DNA from: Biomphalaria glabrata
Lineage: Eukaryota; Mollusca; Gastropoda; Planorbidae
Direction of reading: 5' to 3'
NCBI RefSeq assembly: GCF_947242115.1
Contig: NC_074723.1
Span: 30,289,543 to 30,353,542 of the forward strand
DNA length: 64,000 bases
Shown here: positions 57,908 through 64,000 of the stretch, piece after piece
How positions within the stretch are numbered: position 1 is the first letter of the stretch
Layout of the letters: the number at the start of each line of letters is the position of its first letter
Program-made: the position numbers and the translations under genes
Notes under the pieces: generated by a model
The model's input: the letters and a program-made list of their open reading frames with translations, nothing else
What the model was told of the DNA's origin: nothing
The model's database searches: none

Positions 57908-60900
57908 GAGAGAGAGAGAGACGGTAATGCGGGTTGAGATGTCGATCTCTCAACTTCCAATCCAAAGATTACAATATAGAGCCATCGTTAAAAACGTAAG
58001 ATTTTTTTTTACTGGAAACAGACCATGGGAGAGAAAACTGGTCAGAATTTAATCAAATTGTATGTTCAGTGGCGTAGCTAAGGATTTGGGGGATGGGGTG
58101 GCTTGACCTATTTATGGGCCCCCTGTATTATGACATTCAACATCATGAGATAATGGTGTAATATTTAAAGTAATAACACAATTTTGACACTCATTTGGGG
58201 AGACCCTAAAGTGGGGGCCCGGTTGGATTTTCAAATTTGGACCCTCCTCCCATTCGTCCTAGCTACGCCACTGTGTATGTTTACACTAATGAACATGAAA
58301 TGAGCGTTATAAAATTATGAATATGGTATACCACTCTAAGTTTTCTCTCCCTTGAAGTACATCCATAATTTCTTGATAAACTCTCTCCTGGTATTCAGGA
58401 TGTTTTGCCAAAGAGTATAGCGTCCATGTCATGCCACTGGCAGTTGTGTCATGCCCTGGCATTATGACGAGAGAAAAACTATTTTAAATTAGATTATTTA
58501 ATGCTTAATAAAAAATATTTTAAGGGGGGGGTGGAGTATGGAAAAATAAGGGTACAAATAAGATTAGAGAACTTGACCAATCATACGAAAATAAATGTTG
58601 GTAACTAGACCTAAATGTACTGAACTTGAAGTCATGGGTTAACATGCATGACTAATTTGTAACTAGACCTAAATGTACTGAACTTGAAGTCATGGGTTAA
58701 CATGCATGACTAATTTGTAACTAGACCTAAATGTACTGAGCTTGAAGTCATGGGTTAACATGCATGACTAATTTGTAACTAGACCTAAATGTACTGAGCT
58801 TGAAGTCATGGGTTAACATGCATGACTAATTTGTAACTAGACCTAAATGTACTGAGCTTGAAGTCATGGGTTAACATGCATGACTAATTTGTAACTAGAC
58901 CTAAATGTACTGAGCTTGAAGTCATGGGTTAACATGCATGACTAATTTGTAACTAGACCTAAATGTACTGAGCTTGAAGTCATGGGTTAACATGCATGAC
59001 TAATTTGTAACTAGACCTAAATGTACTGAGCTTGAAGTCATGGGTTAACATGCATGACTAATTTGTAACTAGACCTAAATGTACTGAGCTTGAAGTCATG
59101 GGTTAACATGCATGACTAATTTGTAACTAGACCTAAATGTACTGAACTTGAAGTCATGGGTTAACATGCATGACTAATTTGTAACTAGACCTAAATGTAC
59201 TGAACTTGAAGTCATGGGTTAACATGCATGACTAATTTGTAACTAGACCTAAATGTACTGAGCTTGAAGTCATGGGTTAACATGCATGACTAATTTGTAA
59301 CTAGACCTAAATGTACTGAACTTGAAGTCATGGGTTAACATGCATGACTAATTTGTAACTAGACCTAAATGTACTGAACTTGAAGTCATGGGTTAACATG
59401 CATGACTAATTTGTAACTAGACCTAAATGTACTGAACTTGAAGTCATGGGTTAACATGCATGACTAAATGCATGACGTAAAGGGCGTAATCATCTTCTTT
59501 TTTTGAAGTAACGTCTGTATTTTATAAGATAAGAAAAGAGACGAAAGCTGAGCTGGCTTGTTCATATTTAAGGGCATGACTATCAAATGTCATCCTTCAA
59601 GGTACAGTGGAGGAAGCACGAAGAAAGGATCCGTCCAAAGAAAAGCTGGCTGGACATCGTAACAAAATGGACCGGCCTCACTCGTGATTTCCTACTAAGA
59701 TCAGCTGCTGACCTGGACAATCAATAATTGTGCAAAGTTTCATCTTCATCCGAGAATGGGAAGTGGGAGAAATAACGCGCACCAGACAGACAGACTGACG
59801 GAGCATTAGCGAGGTAACAAGCAAAGTATAGAAAAAAATCTTTTTTACCAGACAGACAGATATATTGAGTTGATATACGCTTTGTAAAAAAATGGATTGT
59901 TATTTTGGGGATTATCTATTTTTAGTATAAATTATCTCTTAATGATATTATCAAAGGAATTTAGACTACACAGATGGTAGAGATGTGTGTGTTTGTGTGT
60001 GTATTACCTTCAAATAAGAAAGTGTCAACTTCATTTCGTATCTCCAACAGACTCAGCCCAGCACCATCTTCATCTCGAGCTGTCAGCAGCGTGTCTAAAA
60101 AGTCTCTTACTTTGCCCTGATGCATTAGAGTTGGATCAGTTTCCTGGGAACGTTAACGATGAATTTCAGTGGAGAATAGCTTAAAATCAATGCTAAAATA
60201 TTTTTAGATCTATTAACCATGATAAGTTTAATAAGGTATAAAATCAATGTTTACCTTTACCAGGGGTGAACTGGGTATCAAAAAATCGTCCCGGGCATTT
60301 CTATACCATCCGGCCCATAATTTATATTTTATAAAATTGACATCCAGTTCTAAGACTACCTGTCCTCAAAATCATTATGTTAAATTTGATAATGTATCGA
60401 TAGCTGTACACATGCTTACAGTGAACACTATGTCCTTATAAAGAATAAAGACTTAAGGTTGCTTTTTAATTGCAAAGTCTATACGCCCTAAAAGGATGAA
60501 GCTCTTGGATGTAGGCTATTACATTATTTCGGAAAATGTGTTAAGATTAAATAAGAAGGCCTTAGTAGAGTCTGTAAAAGATTTTTAAAAAAAACTTCGC
60601 TCAGAAGCCCCTTCCCCTGAAAAAGGAATACTATAAAACATTTAACAGGGGCATCCATGCGGCCCTTATCTTATAAAATACAGACGTGATTTCAAAAAAA
60701 GAACATGCTTACTGTGGTCCTACCGGCCCATTTGGATACCGACCCAACGGGCATTTGCCCGAATGCCCATATAGCCAGTCCGCCCCTGTGTCCTTTACCG
60801 ATCAATAAGGTATAAAATCAATGTTTACTTTGTGAGTTCAATAAGGTATAAAATCAATGTTTACTTTTTCAGATCTTATAAGTCTATAAGATGTGTATGA

Positions 60901-63822
60901 ATGCAATGATTTGAATAATCCGGATCACTGGAATGATTTAAATGATGTAAAATTTTCTTATAATTTGAATAATATTGAATATATATTTTTGCAGAAAATA
61001 ATAAAGTTCAGTTTTAATGGCTACCAAATCGTGCATGTGTATATGTATTTCTATGCATTGCATATGGAAATGACGGTAATGAAAGTTTATTTCATAAATG
61101 GAAAATCCAGTTTGTTCGTCTTGTCAGCTACTTTGTGAATAAAGAAAACATTTTACCAGTTCTTTCCTTCTTTTTTCTATTACTTCCTCTGCTACTTTGT
61201 GGGCGACATCACACAGCCTATAGAATTCTCTCCCTTGAGACGTGAAGCTATAAATAAACTCGCTGAAGTAATGTGGTTTTCTGAATAGGAATAAAAATTA
61301 CTTTTTACACATACATTTTGTGTTTCATTTAGTTCTTAATTCTTACGACTTAAAAAGTTGTCACGGAATAAAATATATACCAGTGACGTCACTATGGGGT
61401 GCGGTCCGCACCGGGTGACACCCATTAGGAGGGTAACACCCGAATGGAAAAATTGAATATCGGCAAAAAACTAGAAAATTCAATAATAAATAAATCATAA
61501 GATATATACCCAAATTTGTCTAGGCATATCTAGTACTAATCTAGATCAATATATTTTATTTTAGACATAACTGTATCTGTATATACAATTCCCTTCCTCG
61601 CTCAACAGAGGACAACAAGCAAATTACAAAATCGCATGAACTATTGCAGCGTTCCTCAAGCCGTGGTGGGTGTGGGGGTGGGGGCACCCCTTGGGATGGG
61701 TGTCAACGTTCTCTCATGAGGGCTCGACGTCTTAACCAATGGGAAGAGTTGGGGGGGGGGGTGAAAAAAATTCAAATCATTTTACACGGGTTAAATTAAC
61801 AAGTTGTCTGTTCATTGTAGTTATCTATCAAATTGTGACTATTAACCCAGAGAAATGACATTATCAATGTTTAAAAAGTTAAAATAGTGTAAGATAAACA
61901 CTTCGTATCATCTACTAATTAGGATCTTTAAAAATGTTTACCAATTTTGTGTGAGGCGTCTGCAAAAATATCGATTTAAAACTTTTTGAAGAAGACATCT
62001 CTAAACGTCTCTGATGACGTGATTCTTTTTGAATGGTCAGAATGGTCAAAATTCTCTTTTCAGAATGGTCAAAATTCTCTTTTCAGAATGGTCAAAATTC
62101 TCTCTTCAGAATGGTCAAAATTCTCGTTTCAGAATGGTCAAAATTCTCTTAAGTGTTTAACATCGTTATGTTGACGACCTTCGTGTGACAAAAACTAAAA
62201 AGTTCGAGGCAAGGCTTCTTACTGAACATGAAGATGATCTTAAGACATGCGTGCGCTAAATGTACCTTGAACATCTCTCGCATAAAGTATTGGCCAATGC
62301 TGCCTCCTTCTTTAATAGACTTAATTTGAGCAACTTTTTTTTTAAAACTAGTATAAATAGTGAGATCAGGTTCCAAGAAAATATTTCTTTATCGAAACGT
62401 CTCACTATGTTATAATTTAACATTGACATAGGCTCTTCTTACTACGAAAAGAAAAATGCATTGAAGACGACACAAGCTGAGAACGAAGGAAAACACTTGG
62501 AGGAGCTAACGGCGCTTCAACAGACCATCTTGCTGAATGGATAGGGAACCTTATGTCTCTCTAATACTATCTCCAGAAAGAACTTTTTCGGTTATACAAA
62601 ACAGTTTAAAATTATGTACATAGCACTATTTCTGAAAAAAAAAATTTAGTGGGCGGGGGAGCCAACGGTAAAAGTTTGAGAAACACTGCCTCGAATGTAT
62701 CTCACACTTCAGATAGGGCACGTTCATCTCTTCCTAAATGATTTTTTGTTTGACCTGCAAACTTATTTCTAGTAGAAATTGTACATGATGTTTATAAATG
62801 GGTTTCTGAAGCTCAGAAATACTGAAAAATACTTGGTGCCTGGGGCTTCGCAACGGACCTTGATAGATGATCTATATGCGCTCCCCGAGACCAATAGATG
62901 ACTAAGGTAGCGGCAAAGTTACATTTTCCCCTTTAGATGGCGGTAAAAGTTTGAATGAGTCAGTGTAATATTATAACGTTTTCGTCTAAAAGTCCAACAA
63001 AGGAAACATGTTTAGGTCATTTTAATAAATATACATTGTAAAATATGCAAAACTGTCATAAACAGTAGGGTTTTCAAATAGAATTGACTAATTTTACAAT
63101 TGTGCAAAAGTCGTTGAAAATAGGTAATTAGCTTATGTATTGGTTCAACAAAATGAATTTCTATTGGGAAAAGTCGATTAAGTTTTTAGGGGGTGTGACA
63201 TGCTGCGCTAACCGCACCGGGGGCCACTGACCTAGTGACGCCACTGATATATACCACATTACCACATAAGACAACAAAACTGAGATGATCCTTTCAGAAC
63301 CATAACGCCATAAAATTTTTCCTCTCTTGTTCTAGATGTTGAAAATCATCAGTTGTATACAAAGGCCATATTTAGGAAGACGACAGGCTGGACCTCTTGC
63401 GTTTTGTATTTAGAGAGGGAGCTATGTGGTATATTTTAGTTCATAGCTTCTGATATTCTAGCTGAAAATGTTGAAACCTGTTTGCCTACCTTCACTTCGG
63501 ATCCATGACCGGACCTGTCTGAGGCTACTTCTGAGTTTGTGTAATAACACAAACTCTCTTTGTAATATTGTTATGTTCTCTTATGTTAAAGTTTATGAAT
63601 TATATATTCGCAACATGCAAAAGTAAAAAAACAACAACCTAAAAAATTACTCAATCACCTGGATGACTTCTTCATGTTATAGGTGCTATAGAGATTAATG
63701 AATGTTTTAATACTTAAGACTACGAGAGATTTTTAAATAGATTATCTGGGACTCACAAGAACCTATCTCCGGCCATGAGCTGTATTTTTTCTATGACTGT
63801 AGAGTAATCGTCTGGTGACTTT
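52648..63822 (-). CDS. CYP4-like: Cytochrome P450 family 4 paralogue, partial (exons 5-12; 5' end beyond the window)
   Basis: Inverted paralogue of the upstream CYP4 gene. Minus-strand exons in transcript order: 63822-63757, 61280-61157, 60143-60008, 58455-58332, 56198-56068, 55246-55099, 53796-53731, 52750-52648 (stop TAA at 52650-52648). All junctions are GT-AG. Lengths are 66, 124, 136, 124, 131, 148, 66 and 103, against 63, 124, 136, 124, 131, 148, 66 and 100 in the other gene, with the same phases. The first visible base completes a phase-2 codon, so an upstream exon is required; 298 residues plus stop are present. Motifs: [11 protein letters not shown]-helix with the haem-linking Glu, ESLR K-helix, PERF, haem loop FSAGSRNCIG with the Cys ligand. 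The loop has Ser where the paralogue has Pro. The K-helix exon matches the paralogue at 34 of 45 residues. No internal stop was seen, so it is probably functional. Confidence 0.93.
53119..53282. repeat. Direct repeat copy 2 (~163 bp) in the last intron of CYP4 gene 2
   Basis: Second copy of the 52184-52345 sequence in the same orientation, about 935 bp away, with scattered substitutions and small indels. Flanking text ('tagaaatcaaaatcggttac', 'cataaaacttggtataaaat') belongs to the repeat also seen near 10700, so the pair may be parts of one dispersed element. Confidence 0.8.
54285..54725. other. LTR-like but unproven repeat in CYP4 gene 2 intron
   Basis: Locally GC-richer sequence with 'gtgcggcctactgacacaca', 'ggtcacgtgaccaaaaagct' and 'ttgtaattaaaccgccactt'. 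The layout resembles a retroelement LTR with promoter and poly(A) parts, but I could not find matching target duplications or firm TG...CA ends. Confidence 0.3.
54738..54956 (+). repeat. SINE family A copy in CYP4 gene 2 intron, 3' truncated
   Basis: A strong head 'ggcgcggtggctgagcggct' and box B 'cggattcgaattccgacgaa', body 'agctctaatgggtacctgac' and 'ttagttggggaaaagtaaag'. It stops after 'gtaggccacagaaa', lacking the usual final third. Confidence 0.85.
56283..56745. mobile_element. hAT-type MITE 'GGGGCGGACTGG' family in CYP4 gene 2 intron, 463 bp
   Basis: Termini CAGGGGCGGACTGG and (complemented) CAGGGGCGGACTGG are perfect over 14 bases. The flanking 8-mers ataccttt (56275-56282) and atacctct (56746-56753) differ at one base. 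Interior non-coding. A sister copy is at 60261-60788. Confidence 0.9.
56746..57360 (+). repeat. Long dispersed repeat, copy 2 (CYP4 gene 2 intron)
   Basis: Aligns in order with 48534-49110: 'acctctattcaagtca', 'gttgatatatatatatcgct', 'gcaacttgttgatcac', 'agttgtataatgcgggtatc'. The hAT element at 56283-56745 sits at its left edge, inside the shared 'acaatacctctattcaagtc' text. Confidence 0.6.
57409..57511. mobile_element. piggyBac-type MITE bounded by TTAA
   Basis: TTAACCCTT at 57409 and AAGGGTTAA ending 57511 are inverted ends, with 'gtgaggtagtttagcctc' facing 'tagcccagcactt' inside. TTAA at both ends fits the piggyBac target site. Confidence 0.65.
57874..57921 (+). repeat. (GA)n microsatellite
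   Basis: About 48 bases of GA dinucleotides with two interruptions. Confidence 0.95.
58067..58273. mobile_element. hAT-type MITE 'GGCGTAGCTAGG' family in CYP4 gene 2 intron, 207 bp
   Basis: Termini CAGTGGCGTAGCTAAGG and (complemented) CAGTGGCGTAGCTAGGA, with a perfect 8-bp duplication tgtatgtt (58059-58066 and 58274-58281). Best-preserved member of this family in the window. Confidence 0.93.
58599..59466 (+). repeat. Minisatellite in CYP4 gene 2 intron, 58-bp unit x about 15
   Basis: Unit 'ttgtaactagacctaaatgt' + 'actgaacttgaagtcatggg' + 'ttaacatgcatgactaat'. The period is 58 bp from 58601. Copies are nearly identical apart from one A/G site (actgaac/actgagc) whose order along the array is AA GGGGGGG AA G AAA. 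High identity implies recent expansion or homogenisation. Confidence 0.97.
59480..59727 (+). mobile_element. LINE tail fragments in CYP4 gene 2 intron
   Basis: 59490-59535 is the 'gaagtaacgtctgtatttta' plus 'taagataag' 3' end of the L2/CR1-like family. 59585-59727 reads GTVEEARR, then in another frame [20 protein letters not shown], the C-terminal [17 protein letters not shown] tail of a different LINE. Both are short relics. Confidence 0.6.
59728..59880 (+). repeat. Dispersed AACTTGATC-family repeat fragment
   Basis: 'caataattgtgcaaagtttc', 'cgagaatgggaagtgggaga', 'aataacgcgcaccagacaga' and 'gttgatatacgctttgtaaa'. Confidence 0.65.
60261..60788. mobile_element. hAT-type MITE 'GGGGCGGACTGG' family with nested LINE tail, 528 bp
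   Basis: Left CAGGGGTGAACTGGG; right, complemented, CAGGGGCGGACTGGC. The interior parallels 56283-56745 ('gcatccatgcggcc', 'gcccgaatgcccatatagcc'), but about 50 bases of LINE 3' tail ('ttatcttataaaatacagac') interrupt it at 60667-60716. The target duplication is not clean. Confidence 0.8.
61381..63246. mobile_element. hAT element, 1,866 bp, with nested elements, in CYP4 gene 2 intron
   Basis: Left CAGTGACGTCACTATGG, right (complemented) CAGTGGCGTCACTAGGT, flanked by a perfect 8-bp duplication atatatac (61373-61380 and 63247-63254). A second hAT-like pair of ends lies inside (61647 CAGCGTTCCTCAAGCC and 62688, complemented CAGTGTTTCTCAAACTT), and near 62160-62400 the plus strand shows ZBED-type transposase-like text ([20 protein letters not shown]) with stops. 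Non-autonomous now. Confidence 0.8.
62035..62150 (+). repeat. Short tandem repeat, 23-bp unit x 5
   Basis: Unit 'agaatggtcaaaattctctt' + 'ttc', five copies, inside the hAT element. Confidence 0.92.
63500..63573 (+). repeat. Dispersed palindromic motif, copy 2
   Basis: 'ctgagtttgtgtaataacac' and 'aaactctctttgtaat', the same block as 32720-32799, with a three-base larger loop. Confidence 0.55.
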
Positions 63823-64000
63823 CTGAGACAAAAATAAACACAAATTAAAAAGTTTTTTTTATGATAAAGAAAAGTGAATACAAAACATTCAAACCAAGCT
63901 TCTTATGATTTATATAACATACGAAAATTGTTATCTCTGAAGCGGCAACGCTGGTAGGGGTAGTCATTGTTTTTTTTTTTTTTTTTTTGTTTTACATATT

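Noticed and set aside
61986-62174. A short frame with a [14 protein letters not shown] repeat
   Set aside because: It comes from the 23-bp tandem repeat, not from a protein.

Overview
The window is animal nuclear DNA: AT-rich, intron-rich and packed with transposon remains. The likely source is a heterobranch (pulmonate) gastropod such as a planorbid snail. That placement is inference from the style of its SINE, LINE and hAT repeats and the molluscan-looking CYP4 proteins; nothing was searched.

Layout. Bases 1-34.3 kb hold no protein gene I can support. They carry tRNA-derived SINEs of three families, hAT transposons and their short derivatives (several with matching 8-bp target-site duplications), degraded LINE pieces, minisatellites, purine-rich tracts, one intact tRNA-Leu(UAG) gene on the minus strand (19053-19134), a CTAG-rich low-complexity region with a GC-rich island inside it (20278-20795), and a 148-bp tandem array whose monomers carry a cAMP-response-element palindrome (about 30990-31980).

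From 36.4 kb onward two cytochrome P450 family 4 (CYP4F-like) genes lie tail to tail. Gene 1 (plus, 36398-48329) is complete: 12 coding exons join into a 497-residue protein with every P450 signature. Gene 2 (minus, 63822-52648) enters from the right edge; its last 8 coding exons are present and the first four should lie beyond the window. Both genes share exon sizes and intron phases, so they are inverted paralogues. Both should be ER-anchored haem monooxygenases of the fatty-acid/eicosanoid omega-hydroxylase type; substrates cannot be read from sequence.

The introns hold LINE pieces (one nested in another), a solo LTR with 5-bp target duplication, hAT elements, SINEs and minisatellites with 46-bp and 58-bp units. 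I found no convincing undescribed biological system. The points most worth a second look are the P450 pair, the CRE-bearing satellite, the GC island and the hAT insertion about 160 bp upstream of the gene 1 start codon.
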